Assembly (NCBI RefSeq): GCF_039543665.1
Contig: NZ_BAABKE010000002.1
Location: 248,001-312,000, forward strand
DNA from: Wohlfahrtiimonas larvae
GTDB taxonomy: Bacteria > Pseudomonadota > Gammaproteobacteria > Cardiobacteriales > Wohlfahrtiimonadaceae
DNA: 64,000 bases
Direction: 5' to 3'
The translations under genes were made by a program, and so were the position numbers. The notes beneath the pieces were generated by a model that did not search any database, was not told the origin of the DNA, and was given only the letters and a program-made list of their open reading frames with translations. Below are positions 34,839 to 43,911 of this stretch, one piece after another; the stretch's first letter is position 1, and each line of letters opens with the position of its first letter.

Positions 34839-35753
34839 ATGGCATACTATGCGCTTTATCTATTCGAATATGAACTTATGATGATTACTGAAATTCAATA
34901 TCCTGAAGCATTGTCACAAACATTGATTGATTTACTTAAAAAGATGGAACAGTTGACCATTAGTTTATCAGCAAATGAATCTATAGATGTAGAAAGTCAT
35001 ATTTATTCTAGTAAGTTATGTGGTGTTGCATATTTCCCTAAAGAACAAGAATATCCACGCAATAAAGATGGCCAGCCATTAGCATTAATTGCTCAGTTAA
35101 ATTTGGATGAAATTTTTGCTGATATAGAGATGCTTGAAGCATGCAATACAGATAATTTTTTAAGACATTATCCGAAAACGGGTATGTTGAGCTTTTTTAA
35201 TGATGCCACAGATGATTTGATGGGGTTAGAATTTAAAGAACCTTTCAGTAAAACAGGTTATAAAGTGATTTATTTTCCTGAAGTTATCCAGAATGATGAG
35301 AATATTGCATTAGCAGAATTCAACGAACTTTCAGCAATTGTAGGTGATGATTGCTATGGTGCTTTGAGCATGGGTCAAAGTTATCTCATTACATCTTCAT
35401 TGAAATATACAATTCCATCATTGGAAATCTCAACATTGAATGATGAGAATCTTTTGAAATTCCATGATTACACTGAAAATCAGTTGGATGAAGAAAGCAG
35501 TGAGGATGTTATGGAGGCCTTATATGATCAGGCTACTGAAGTGTGCCAAGGTCATGCAATTGGTGGCTATCCTATGTTGACGCAATTTGATCCTCGTGGT
35601 GATAATGATGATCGGACAATCTTATTATTCCAGTTAGATAGTGTGGGTGATGTAATGCTGGGGGATTGTGGTTCGATGCAGTTTTTCATCTCTGAACAAG
35701 ATCTAAAAAATAGAGATTTCTCTAATGTTTTATATGATTGGGCTTGTTGTTAG
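34839..35753 (+). CDS. DUF1963 (YwqG-like) family protein
   Basis: About 304 residues. It matches the YwqG pattern: SKLCGVAYFPKEQEYPRNKDGQPLALIAQLNL, the phrase GMLSFFND, and a C-terminal IGGYPMLTQFDPR...LLFQLDS...GDCGSMQFFI. Function is unknown; some relatives are encoded beside toxins or immunity genes. The frame is open to a GTG at 34794, but the divergent miaB start is only 36 bp away. No candidate start (34794, 34839, 34878 or 34881) has a clear ribosome-binding site, so the N-terminus is uncertain. It is acidic and predicted cytoplasmic. Confidence 0.8.
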   Translation: MAYYALYLFEYELMMITEIQYPEALSQTLIDLLKKMEQLTISLSANESIDVESHIYSSKLCGVAYFPKEQEYPRNKDGQPLALIAQLNLDEIFADIEMLEACNTDNFLRHYPKTGMLSFFNDATDDLMGLEFKEPFSKTGYKVIYFPEVIQNDENIALAEFNELSAIVGDDCYGALSMGQSYLITSSLKYTIPSLEISTLNDENLLKFHDYTENQLDEESSEDVMEALYDQATEVCQGHAIGGYPMLTQFDPRGDNDDRTILLFQLDSVGDVMLGDCGSMQFFISEQDLKNRDFSNVLYDWACC

Positions 35754-35778
35754 TTATATAATATAAAAAGTTATTTTA

Positions 35779-35805
35779 TGAAAAGGCGCTGTCTGCGCCT
35801 TTTGA
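35779..35805. terminator. Bidirectional terminator
   Basis: AAAAGGCGC (35781-35789) / GCGCCTTTT (35795-35803), a perfect 9-bp stem with a TGTCT loop, between convergent genes. Confidence 0.88.
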
Positions 35806-35817
35806 TGGATTAGAATA

Positions 35818-36210
35818 TTAAATTTGTTCGTATGTGCCTGCTAAACTTGCTCCACCAGAGCAATAATAGAATAGAGGGGCTTCAGCTCCTGCAATAATCA
35901 GAGAAGTATCTTTAAAGGAAAATTCAATATTTTCTTGGGTAATATATTGTCCTTTGCCATTCCATGTAGCAGTGCCTTCATAACGACATGTTTGTCGTAT
36001 TTTGACATCATTGCGAGAATAAACTTTGATCGCAAGGTGATTGGCAGAAGGTTGAGGTGTTATTTGTACTGCAACCCAGTCATATTGTTTGGTACGTTTT
36101 TCAAGGTCTGCATTTGCATAAGTTGTTATAGCTCTTGGTGCTGTAGGGTGGGTTGTGCAGGCAGATACTATTGCTATAATTAAAACAGGAAATGTGTAAT
36201 AAATTTTCAT
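35818..36210 (-). CDS. Small hypothetical lipoprotein
   Basis: 130 residues. The N-terminus MKIYYTFPVLIIAIVSACTTHP is a lipoprotein signal peptide with the lipobox VSAC, so the protein is anchored through Cys19 or thereabouts. The mature part is beta-rich, with an internal Cys pair (QTCRYEG and YYCSGG) that may be disulfide-linked. I recognise no family. AAGGA precedes the ATG at 36210, which overlaps the pgeF stop in ATGA, so translation is coupled to pgeF. Confidence 0.75.
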   Translation of the reverse strand: MKIYYTFPVLIIAIVSACTTHPTAPRAITTYANADLEKRTKQYDWVAVQITPQPSANHLAIKVYSRNDVKIRQTCRYEGTATWNGKGQYITQENIEFSFKDTSLIIAGAEAPLFYYCSGGASLAGTYEQI

Positions 36211-36980
36211 ATTGATCCTTCCATCCAAATCAATGTCGCCTGTCTGCCTGAATCCTTGCCATCTCTACGATGGGAATAGAAATGTGTCGCATCTGTATAG
36301 GTGCAGTGATCTCCGCCTGATATTTGATGTTTAGGGATGCCAAAATTTTCCAGCTTTTGTCGAGCAATGCCATATAGATCGGCAAAATAGTGATTTGTTC
36401 GTGTGCTATTGATAAAAAAAGATTCATAGCTTTCATCGCTACATAAAAAAGCTTCTCTCACTTCAGGGCCAACTTCAAATGCTTTTTGCGAAATGGCAGG
36501 GGCTAACCAAGCCATCATTGTATGATTTGAAAAAGACGAAACTTTGAGTGTATTCTCTAATATCCCATTTAATAAACCGCGCCAGCCAGCATGGATTGCC
36601 GCCACAAAAGATCCTTGTTGATTGGTTAATAAAATGGGTAGGCAATCGGCTGTTAATATTGCACAAACTTGATGCGTTTCTGTTGTAAATGTTGCATCAG
36701 CTTCACAGGTTGCTTCCATTTGGCTAACATCATGCACAATTGTGCTATGAGTCTGAGATACCCAACGAGGAGGTTCAGGTAGCTTTAATGTTCGAATTAA
36801 TTGCTCACGGTTATTGATCGTTGCATCACGATTTTCATCAATATTTAAAGCAAGATTAAAAGAATCAAATGGTTGGTGGCTTTTGCCACCAATACGGGTT
36901 GTTGTAAAAGCTTTGATGTTTTTAGGTGCATTCCAATCAGGTTGCACAACAGATAAATCACCAATTTTGACAATAGCCAT
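36207..36980 (-). CDS. pgeF: Peptidoglycan editing factor PgeF (YfiH, DUF152 family)
   Basis: 257 residues. It has family motifs FTTTRIGGKS, WVSQTHS, LTADCLPILL and HAGWRGLLNG, and a late GGDHCTYTD segment; the His, Cys and His residues form the metal site. Relatives are reported as purine nucleoside phosphorylase/laccase-like enzymes and as an editing factor that keeps wrong residues out of peptidoglycan stem peptides. It begins 2 bp after the rluD stop, the conserved rluD-pgeF pair. Confidence 0.92.
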   Translation of the reverse strand: MAIVKIGDLSVVQPDWNAPKNIKAFTTTRIGGKSHQPFDSFNLALNIDENRDATINNREQLIRTLKLPEPPRWVSQTHSTIVHDVSQMEATCEADATFTTETHQVCAILTADCLPILLTNQQGSFVAAIHAGWRGLLNGILENTLKVSSFSNHTMMAWLAPAISQKAFEVGPEVREAFLCSDESYESFFINSTRTNHYFADLYGIARQKLENFGIPKHQISGGDHCTYTDATHFYSHRRDGKDSGRQATLIWMEGSI

Positions 36981-36982
36981 GA

Positions 36983-37951
36983 TTAGTCCTCAAGCTGTTT
37001 TTGATCTTCTTGAAAAATACGAATAAGGTTTTCAAAATCCTCTGGATAATCACATTCGAAAAGCATTCTTTTCTCAGTTTTGGGATGTGTTAATTCTAAT
37101 TTTTTTGCATGCAGAGCTTGGCGTTTAAACTGGCGTAATTCTTCTGCTAATTCTGGCGCCATCTTAGCAGGTAGTTTTAATCGCCAGCCATATGTACTAT
37201 CGCCAAATAACGGATGATGAATAAAATTCATATGCACACGAATTTGATGGGTTCGACCTGTTTCAAGTTGACATTCAATAAGGGTATGCCCACGATAATG
37301 GTCTAAAATACGATAATGAGTAATGGCAGGTTTGCCAATTGCTTGTGCGCTCATTTTTTTGCGATCAGTTTTATGGCGGCCAATTGGTACATCAATGGTT
37401 TGGCCCGAAATCATTTCACCGCTTGCGATGGCGTGATAAGTTCTGCCCATAGAATGATCACTGAGTTGCTCGATGAGGTGATAGTAAGCATCTAGATTTT
37501 TAGATACAACCATCAGACCTGTAGTATCTTTATCTAAACGATGGACAATACCTGCTCTTGGCAAAAGATGCGCATTTTTATTATGATACAGTAATGCATT
37601 CAATAAGGTACCATCAGGGTTGCCTGCTGCAGGATGTACGACTAAACCTGCTGGTTTATTGATGATCAAAATATCATCATCTTCATAAACAATATCTAGA
37701 GGGATGTCTTCTGCTTTAGCGTCATTCAAATAATCTTGTTCTAAAGTTAATGTAATGGTAATGTTTTCCCCACCATACACTTTATCGCGGATTTTTGGTA
37801 CTTTACCATTCAAGGTTGCTTCACCATTTTTGATGGCATCTTGAATTTTACTGCGGGAAAAAGAAGGCAATAGTTGGCTTAAAACAACATCTAAGCGGCT
37901 GCCTGCGGAAGTCATAGGGACGATCAATGAAAAAGTTTCTGTAGCTTGCAT
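36983..37951 (-). CDS. rluD: 23S rRNA pseudouridine(1911/1915/1917) synthase RluD
   Basis: 322 residues. The N-terminal S4 RNA-binding domain (SRLDVVLSQLLPSFSRSKIQDAIKNGEATLNG) is followed by the RluA-type catalytic domain with HRLDKDTTGL and Asp140. A GRTHQIRVH motif is near residue 230. It modifies helix 69 of 23S rRNA, needed for normal ribosome assembly and termination. It is divergent from bamD, the classic gammaproteobacterial arrangement. No strong ribosome-binding site is seen upstream of 37951. Confidence 0.96.
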   Translation of the reverse strand: MQATETFSLIVPMTSAGSRLDVVLSQLLPSFSRSKIQDAIKNGEATLNGKVPKIRDKVYGGENITITLTLEQDYLNDAKAEDIPLDIVYEDDDILIINKPAGLVVHPAAGNPDGTLLNALLYHNKNAHLLPRAGIVHRLDKDTTGLMVVSKNLDAYYHLIEQLSDHSMGRTYHAIASGEMISGQTIDVPIGRHKTDRKKMSAQAIGKPAITHYRILDHYRGHTLIECQLETGRTHQIRVHMNFIHHPLFGDSTYGWRLKLPAKMAPELAEELRQFKRQALHAKKLELTHPKTEKRMLFECDYPEDFENLIRIFQEDQKQLED

Positions 37952-38014
37952 AAATTTGAGTATAATAGCGGGTTAAAATTTCTGTTAAATCACTAAATCA
38001 CATGGATTTGAGAT

Positions 38015-38779
38015 ATGAATAAAACTGTTGTGCATTGTAGCGTACTTTTATCCGCAATGTTGTTGATTGTTGGATGTTCTGCTACCAAAAAAGAAGATCG
38101 TTACAGAATGATGTCAGGAAGTGATCTTCTGCAAGAAGGAAAAAGTAGCTTAGAAGGCGGTAGTTATAAAGAATCAATTGAGCGATTTGATGTGATTGAG
38201 GCGCGTTTTCCTCAAGGAAGTTATGCAGAACAGGCTAAGTTGAATAAAATGTATGCATATTATTTGAATCGTGATCATAAAGAAGCATTACAAGAAGCCA
38301 ATGATTTTATTAAATTGTATCCTAATCATCCTAATACTGCGTATGCATGGTATATGAAAGGTTTAGTGAATTTTGATAAAGCGCGCTCTATTATTGATAA
38401 ATTCTTGCCACCAGATCATAGTAAAGTCGATCAGAAACAGTTAACAGAATCATTAGAAGCATTCTTAGTGATTTTAGATAAATATCCAAATAGTATTTAT
38501 GCTGAAGATTCAGCTAAGCGAGTGGCTTATTTGAGAAATATTTTGGCGCAGTCTGAGATTCATATAGCAAATTTCTACATGGATCGTAAGGCTTATGTCG
38601 GTGCAGCGAATCGAGCTCAATATGTCATTGATAACTATGATGGTGCTCCTGCAATACAAGAAGCATTATTGATTCAAATTAAAGCATATCGTGCGTTAGG
38701 CTTAGACAGTATGGCGAATGATCGATTGCGTATTTTGCAGTTAAACTATCCTGAATATGAAGGCTTGGCAACTTTGTAA
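38015..38779 (+). CDS. bamD: Outer membrane assembly lipoprotein BamD
   Basis: 254 residues. It has a lipoprotein signal (MNKTVVHCSVLLSAMLLIVGC, acylated Cys21), then five TPR-like helical pairs, for example SYKESIERFDVIEARFPQGSYAEQAKLN and EALQEANDFIKLYPNHPNTAYAWYMKGL. It is an essential partner of BamA in beta-barrel insertion. A TATAAT at 37961-37966 offers a -10 in the shared promoter gap with rluD. Confidence 0.95.
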   Translation: MNKTVVHCSVLLSAMLLIVGCSATKKEDRYRMMSGSDLLQEGKSSLEGGSYKESIERFDVIEARFPQGSYAEQAKLNKMYAYYLNRDHKEALQEANDFIKLYPNHPNTAYAWYMKGLVNFDKARSIIDKFLPPDHSKVDQKQLTESLEAFLVILDKYPNSIYAEDSAKRVAYLRNILAQSEIHIANFYMDRKAYVGAANRAQYVIDNYDGAPAIQEALLIQIKAYRALGLDSMANDRLRILQLNYPEYEGLATL

Positions 38780-38785
38780 ATAACT

Positions 38786-40054
38786 ATGTTATTGCGTATT
38801 TATAAAATCCTATGGTGGATTATTCTGCCATGGGTTTTGTTGTTTAGATATTTTAAAGATAAAAAATCTGGTCATGGGTTTTGTTATCTATTTGAACGTT
38901 TAGGCTTGAGCCGAACAACTCGGCCGCATGATATTATTTTACATGCAGTATCTTTAGGTGAAGTGCGTGCAATGACGCCTTTGGTATTTGAAATTCAAAA
39001 GCAATTGCCAGATTTGTCCATTTTAATCACCACAACAACATTGACAGGTAGAAAGCAGATCGAACAAAGTTTTGGTAATACTGTTTCTGTTGCATTTTTG
39101 CCTCATGACATTGGTTTTTTTATTCATCGATTTTTAAAAAAAGTGCAACCAAAAATATTGATGATTATGGAAACTGAGATTTGGCCTAATTTACTTGATT
39201 CATGTCAAAAGTTAAATATTTCAACATTTATTATTAGTGCGTGTTTATCTGATCGTTCACAAAAAGGTTATGCAAAAATCCCAAAAACAATTCAACAATT
39301 ATTAAAGAATGTAAATATTCTAGCGCAGACAGTAGAGGATCAGAATAGATTCTTGGCCGTTGGCGCGCGCAAAGTTTCTGTAATGGGGAATTTAAAATAT
39401 ATCACTGTGTTGCCAGATGATTTTAATGCTAAAACTCAAACATTATTGTTGGCGAAACAAAATTATTTGTTGTGGTGTGTTGCAAGTACTCATGAAGGTG
39501 AAGAGAAAATTATTTTAGATGAATTTAAAAAAATTCATAAAGAATTTCCCCAAGTTAAATTAGCAATTGCACCAAGACACCCTGAAAGATTTTCATCCGT
39601 AGAAAGTTTAATACAAGATCATGGCTATCGTTATCAAAAGCGTAGTGATATGGGATTTGATGAATTATCGTTTGAACATACAGATGTTTGGTTATGGAAT
39701 AGCATAGGAGAGTTGTTATACCTTTATGGCGTTGCAGATATTATCACTGTAGGTGGGAGTTTTGTACCTATCGGGGGGCATAATATCTTGGAGCCAGCTT
39801 ATTTGCATAAAGTGATTACAGTAGGGCCGTGCATTGATAATATCCAGGATATGGTGACTCAATTTATGGAATATCATGCGATTATAATTTTGGAGCAACA
39901 GGATTTATATGCCCAACTGACACCTTTGATCAAAGATCCTAAAATGCGTAATATGATGGGGCAAAATGCATATTTGTGTATTATGAAAAATCAAGATTCA
40001 TTATCGCATATTATGGACGCTTTGCATCAATGTGTAAGTCAGGAGGGGCAATGA
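38786..40054 (+). CDS. waaA: 3-deoxy-D-manno-octulosonic acid (Kdo) transferase WaaA
   Basis: 422 residues, GT30 family, transferring Kdo from CMP-Kdo to lipid A precursor at the inner membrane. It has an N-terminal membrane anchor (ILWWIILPWVLLFRYF), HAVSLGEVRAMTPL, METEIWPNLL, then the C-terminal GT-B half with GGSFVPIGGHNILEPA. It begins 6 bp after bamD and its stop overlaps the next ATG (ATGA), so three genes are probably cotranscribed. Confidence 0.95.
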   Translation: MLLRIYKILWWIILPWVLLFRYFKDKKSGHGFCYLFERLGLSRTTRPHDIILHAVSLGEVRAMTPLVFEIQKQLPDLSILITTTTLTGRKQIEQSFGNTVSVAFLPHDIGFFIHRFLKKVQPKILMIMETEIWPNLLDSCQKLNISTFIISACLSDRSQKGYAKIPKTIQQLLKNVNILAQTVEDQNRFLAVGARKVSVMGNLKYITVLPDDFNAKTQTLLLAKQNYLLWCVASTHEGEEKIILDEFKKIHKEFPQVKLAIAPRHPERFSSVESLIQDHGYRYQKRSDMGFDELSFEHTDVWLWNSIGELLYLYGVADIITVGGSFVPIGGHNILEPAYLHKVITVGPCIDNIQDMVTQFMEYHAIIILEQQDLYAQLTPLIKDPKMRNMMGQNAYLCIMKNQDSLSHIMDALHQCVSQEGQ

Positions 40055-40743
40055 AAAAGTTAATACAAGAATTGAAACAGTTTTACATTCCTCCTTTGAC
40101 CAATTTGTATTTTGAGAGGATTGCTTTAGAAAAAATAGTTTTTCGTTTACCTTTGTTTGTTCGTATTTCTGATCCTGATAGTTGGCGGATAAAATCGGCT
40201 TATCAGAAATTTTATTCATTTTCTGATATAGCATTAACCCATCATCTAGAAAATATTAAGGCATATTTATCTTTGGAGCAGGGTGGTTCCATTTTTGAAG
40301 GTAATCGTGTTTTATCTTTAAATGAGCCTATTCCTTACATTGAGTGGCAATCTTCAGTAGGATTGTCTGCGTCTACTGATTTATTAGGTAAATATTGTCT
40401 ATTTATTGATTTATTGGATTTTGTGGAAGAAATAGATATATTGAGCCAGTACATTAATGCTATGCAATCAAGTTTTAATGAGTCATTGCAGTTAGTATTG
40501 ATTGGCTCATCTGAGTTAAGCTTAAATTTTCAAGGGTATAAAAACTTAGTCTGTATTGATCCAGATAAAACCACAAATTTATCATTTGCCGAACGATTTA
40601 AATTTAAATATAAAAATACATTGCCATTATTTAATTTTAGTAGTAAACCTTATTTTTTAATTAATCATCAAGGGCGATTGATAACATTTTTTACAAAGTT
40701 AGATCAGCAGAGTTTGCTGATAGAAATAAAAAAATATATTTAA
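40051..40743 (+). CDS. Unknown protein with a degenerate redoxin-like C-terminal half
   Basis: 230 residues, start fixed by AGGAGG just upstream of 40051 and by a four-base overlap with waaA; the longer frame to 39976 is rejected. I recognise no family. The second half reads like a thioredoxin-fold protein: a strand KYCLFIDLLDF, a helix, a strand LQLVLIGSS, and SSKPYFLINHQGRLI, which resembles the cis-proline and last hairpin of TlpA/redoxin proteins (xPxxFLIDxxGxI). The CxxC motif is absent. The N-terminal half has no obvious fold clue. There is no signal peptide. The tight coupling suggests a role near the Kdo/LPS step, but this is only inference. Confidence 0.6.
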   Translation: MKKLIQELKQFYIPPLTNLYFERIALEKIVFRLPLFVRISDPDSWRIKSAYQKFYSFSDIALTHHLENIKAYLSLEQGGSIFEGNRVLSLNEPIPYIEWQSSVGLSASTDLLGKYCLFIDLLDFVEEIDILSQYINAMQSSFNESLQLVLIGSSELSLNFQGYKNLVCIDPDKTTNLSFAERFKFKYKNTLPLFNFSSKPYFLINHQGRLITFFTKLDQQSLLIEIKKYI

Positions 40744-40820
40744 ATATTATTAAGTTTAATACATATTTTGCATACAAAAATAAGGCTTGATAGAAGCATT
40801 ATCTTATAAAGGTTCATGCA

Positions 40821-42716
40821 ATGAAAAATTGGGAAAATAGGCGTTCTTATCTTCTGCATAGTTCGATCTTCTTGTTTGTATTTTTAGTGATCTATGCAAT
40901 CACATCTATTGTTATGGGGCTATTTTTAGCCTGGGCGACTCCTGTTGAATTGTGGGTTTGGGTCATCATTTGTAATGCTTTTATGTTGCTGATGGTCTGG
41001 ACAAAATTCATGGAAATGCGAGAAGGTGTGGATTATGTTATGCAAAAATTAGGGGCAATTGAGATTAATCAATTTAATCAAAACCCTATTGTTGCAAGAT
41101 ATATGCAAGTAGTTATAGAAATGTCTATTGCAGCTGGTATCGTATCCCCGCGTTTATTTATCTTACCTTCTTATGATATTAATGCATTTGCGATTGCAAA
41201 GGGGCAAAAAGATACTGCTATAGCGGTAACGGAAGGTGCTATCAGTCGTTTAACTCGTTCAGAATTACAAGCTTTGGTCGGCCATGAGATCAGCCATATT
41301 TTACACCAAGATCCTGTACTTAATTTTAAATTAATAGGATGGTTATATGGTTTACAAAGTATTTATTTATATGGTTATACTATGTTTAGCTTTTTTACGC
41401 GCCATTTTCTAGGAGATTTTGATCGGGTTAATCGTTTTTGTTTAGGTTATAGCATGCGCACAATCGGAGCGGGTAGTCGAGAGTTTGGTGATGGTAATGG
41501 ACTTTTTCCTATCTTTTTAATGATGATTATGTCCCCCGTCATTGTGCTTAGTTTAATGATTATGTGTGTTGGTGCTGTTGGTGCAATTTTTGCAAGGAGT
41601 GTGAAAGCACTCATTTCTCGTCAGCGGGAATATTTGGCTGATGCTGAATCAGTGCGATTTGTTCGTGGACACTATATTGTACAAGTATTGGAGAAAATTG
41701 CATTATTAGAGGGCGATGAAGAGCAATATAATACAACATCTATGGATGCAACTCACCAAGAGTTTTCTCATTTTTATATACAAAATTACCAAGAAAAAAC
41801 AAGTATTTTCGATACGCATCCACCGATATTAAAACGCATTCGTAAAATTCAACCAACTTATCGTTTTCCAAGTGGGAAAATGGTTAATATTTTGGATCAA
41901 AAATTTGTTGATAAGAGTGAAAGTACCGATGAAATTTTAGTATCTGCGCTGCATGATTACGCTAAAAGTCGAATAAATAATGTGAGTCATAATATAGTGA
42001 TTGAGTTGGGATTAGATAAAAATAGTGAGCATGTCTTTATGCAATTAGCTAAATCTTATGCCACATTTATTACGACACATAATTTGGAGATACGGCAACA
42101 ACAGTTAGATTACCTATATTCAGTATTATCTTCTCATTTATTTAATTTTGTGAATCGGGAGGCTGAACATCTGAGAAAAATGTCTGATTTTCAACGTTTA
42201 CAGCTATTGACACATGAATTGCCTAGAATGGATCATTTAGCAAAATTTCAAATTCAAGAAATTGAGAATATATGTCAGGCTTTAGTCGATATGGATCAGA
42301 AAATTTCATTATCTGAATATTGTATGATTTTAGTGGTTCGCGTGCATATTTCTAAAATTGGCCGTGAAGGAAGTATTGATTATTCAACACATTTTCAATC
42401 AATACAGGTTTTAGAAAAGCCTTTGGCTAAATTGTTGAGCGCAACAACTGTAATAATTTTTAGACACAATGCACAGTCAGCACAGCGTTGTTATGATGAT
42501 ATTGCTGAGTTTTTAAATATCAGTCAACCATTTGATGGCAATTTATGTTGGCAGTCAGTATTTGATGAAACTTTACCAATGATGAAGGAGTTATCAGTTT
42601 CTGAGCAATCAAAGATAAAAGAAGTATTGTTTCAGTTAAGCAATATGCCTAAATTGAATTCTGATGCCCAATGTCTGCTGTTTATTTTGCAAAGGGCATT
42701 CAATTTATTGTATTGA
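40821..42716 (+). CDS. Long M48-family (HtpX-like) membrane metalloprotease
   Basis: 631 residues. Two N-terminal helices (about 12-32 and 42-62) are followed by the M48 zinc site HEISH at 155-159, two further hydrophobic segments (about 230-260) and REYLADAESVRF, whose Glu is the third ligand. The first ~300 residues match HtpX in layout. The remaining ~280 residues (after the DTHPPILKRI motif) are a mainly helical extension that I do not recognise. HtpX-type proteases act in inner-membrane protein quality control. AAAGG precedes the ATG. It is in line with waaA and the unknown gene but has a 77-bp gap and may have its own promoter. Confidence 0.85.
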   Translation: MKNWENRRSYLLHSSIFLFVFLVIYAITSIVMGLFLAWATPVELWVWVIICNAFMLLMVWTKFMEMREGVDYVMQKLGAIEINQFNQNPIVARYMQVVIEMSIAAGIVSPRLFILPSYDINAFAIAKGQKDTAIAVTEGAISRLTRSELQALVGHEISHILHQDPVLNFKLIGWLYGLQSIYLYGYTMFSFFTRHFLGDFDRVNRFCLGYSMRTIGAGSREFGDGNGLFPIFLMMIMSPVIVLSLMIMCVGAVGAIFARSVKALISRQREYLADAESVRFVRGHYIVQVLEKIALLEGDEEQYNTTSMDATHQEFSHFYIQNYQEKTSIFDTHPPILKRIRKIQPTYRFPSGKMVNILDQKFVDKSESTDEILVSALHDYAKSRINNVSHNIVIELGLDKNSEHVFMQLAKSYATFITTHNLEIRQQQLDYLYSVLSSHLFNFVNREAEHLRKMSDFQRLQLLTHELPRMDHLAKFQIQEIENICQALVDMDQKISLSEYCMILVVRVHISKIGREGSIDYSTHFQSIQVLEKPLAKLLSATTVIIFRHNAQSAQRCYDDIAEFLNISQPFDGNLCWQSVFDETLPMMKELSVSEQSKIKEVLFQLSNMPKLNSDAQCLLFILQRAFNLLY

Positions 42717-43008
42717 TATTAGTCTTTATATGAAAAAATTTTATAAAAATCGTTTTTAATATAAACAAATTAAATAATATGATGTGTTAGTATTTTTATA
42801 AGATTATATTTATAATCATAACTATATAAAATTATTGATATATTTTATTGTTCAGTGATTAATTATATTATTTAGACAGCATAAGCTTAAAGCTTTATCA
42901 TAATAACTGTTACTTCTTAACGCCTAATTGAGAAGTAACATCATAATTATTACTTAACGTTGATTTTGCTAATGGTTTTAAAGAGTCATTAGCTTTTTTT
43001 TATTTAAA
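42717..43008. terminator. Gap after the M48 gene: inverted repeat and terminator
   Basis: Contains a perfect 10-bp inverted repeat, TGTTACTTCT (42908-42917) / AGAAGTAACA (42931-42940), with a 13-nt loop and no T run. Further on is a clear plus-strand terminator: GCTAATG (42969-42975) / CATTAGC (42988-42994), then eight Ts. No gene is seen in the rest. Confidence 0.65.
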
Positions 43009-43440
43009 TTATTTTTGAAATAAAAATAGCCATTGACCATAGCCTAAATCATCCATTTGTTCTACAGGGATAAATTTTAATGCATTGCCATTGACACAAT
43101 GACGGAGCCCGCCGCTTTCTCGCGGGCCATCTGGAAAGACATGGCCTAAATGAGAGTTCGCAATAGGGCTTCTAATTTCTGTCCTGATCATACCGTGGCT
43201 ATGATCTTGAATATTAATGAGGTTAGTTAATGATTGGCTAAAGGATGGCCAGCCACAACCTGCATCAAATTTATCTTTAGAAGAGTATAATGCCTCACCG
43301 CTGACAATATCAACATAGATTCCATCTTCAAATAAATCATTATATTCACTAGAAAATGGTCGTTCTGTGCCATTTTCTTGAGTGACATAATATTGAAGAT
43401 CAGTAAGAAACATTTTGAGGTTATGTTTTTGATCAGACAT
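43009..43440 (-). CDS. msrB: Peptide-methionine (R)-S-oxide reductase MsrB
   Basis: 143 residues. It repairs methionine-R-sulfoxide. The catalytic RHCVN is near residue 114, and KFDAGCGWPSF and HVFPDGP motifs are present. The two CxxC pairs that bind structural zinc in many MsrB proteins are missing, so this is the zinc-free form. There is no signal peptide, so it is cytoplasmic. It is co-oriented with sirB2 and starts 17 bp after it. Confidence 0.95.
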   Translation of the reverse strand: MSDQKHNLKMFLTDLQYYVTQENGTERPFSSEYNDLFEDGIYVDIVSGEALYSSKDKFDAGCGWPSFSQSLTNLINIQDHSHGMIRTEIRSPIANSHLGHVFPDGPRESGGLRHCVNGNALKFIPVEQMDDLGYGQWLFLFQK

Positions 43441-43457
43441 TTATTGGTTCTCGATAT

Positions 43458-43835
43458 TTAAAATGGTTTCATTATGGCTAAATAAATCATAAAGCCAACG
43501 GATAACATTGATAAAACATATCCCATCCATGCCTTAGATGAGCGAGAAGGGGATTTAATCGCCATAAACCCAAAGCCGATATAAACTAATAAGAGAATGA
43601 GTTTTGTGCCCAACCAATTTGCATTTGCAAATGGAATAAATTTAACGGTATAAGCCATCATAGCGCCGGTGATTAACAATAATGTATCGTTAATGTGTGG
43701 AATGATACGAAAGATTTTATGCAAAGGTTTATTGGGAACGCACTGTTTCCAAAAAAAGCGAAAATTTAATAAACACAATGTGATGATAACAAACATTAAG
43801 TGGGAGTGTTTCATCGCAGTGTAATAAGCAAACAT
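43458..43835 (-). CDS. SirB2 family membrane protein
   Basis: 125 residues with four hydrophobic helices. The family pattern is KHSHLMFVIITLCLLNFRFFWK, IPHINDTLLLITG, WLGTKLILLLVYIGFGFMAIK, then a final helix. GAGG precedes the ATG. SirB2 was named from a Salmonella invasion-regulation locus, but the function is unknown. Followed closely by msrB. Confidence 0.85.
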   Translation of the reverse strand: MFAYYTAMKHSHLMFVIITLCLLNFRFFWKQCVPNKPLHKIFRIIPHINDTLLLITGAMMAYTVKFIPFANANWLGTKLILLLVYIGFGFMAIKSPSRSSKAWMGYVLSMLSVGFMIYLAIMKPF

Positions 43836-43911
43836 AGTAGCCTCAAATATGATTCCTAGAATAAGGAGTGTATTCTAGTACTTTTTTAAGGTTATTGCTA
43901 AAGATCATGAT

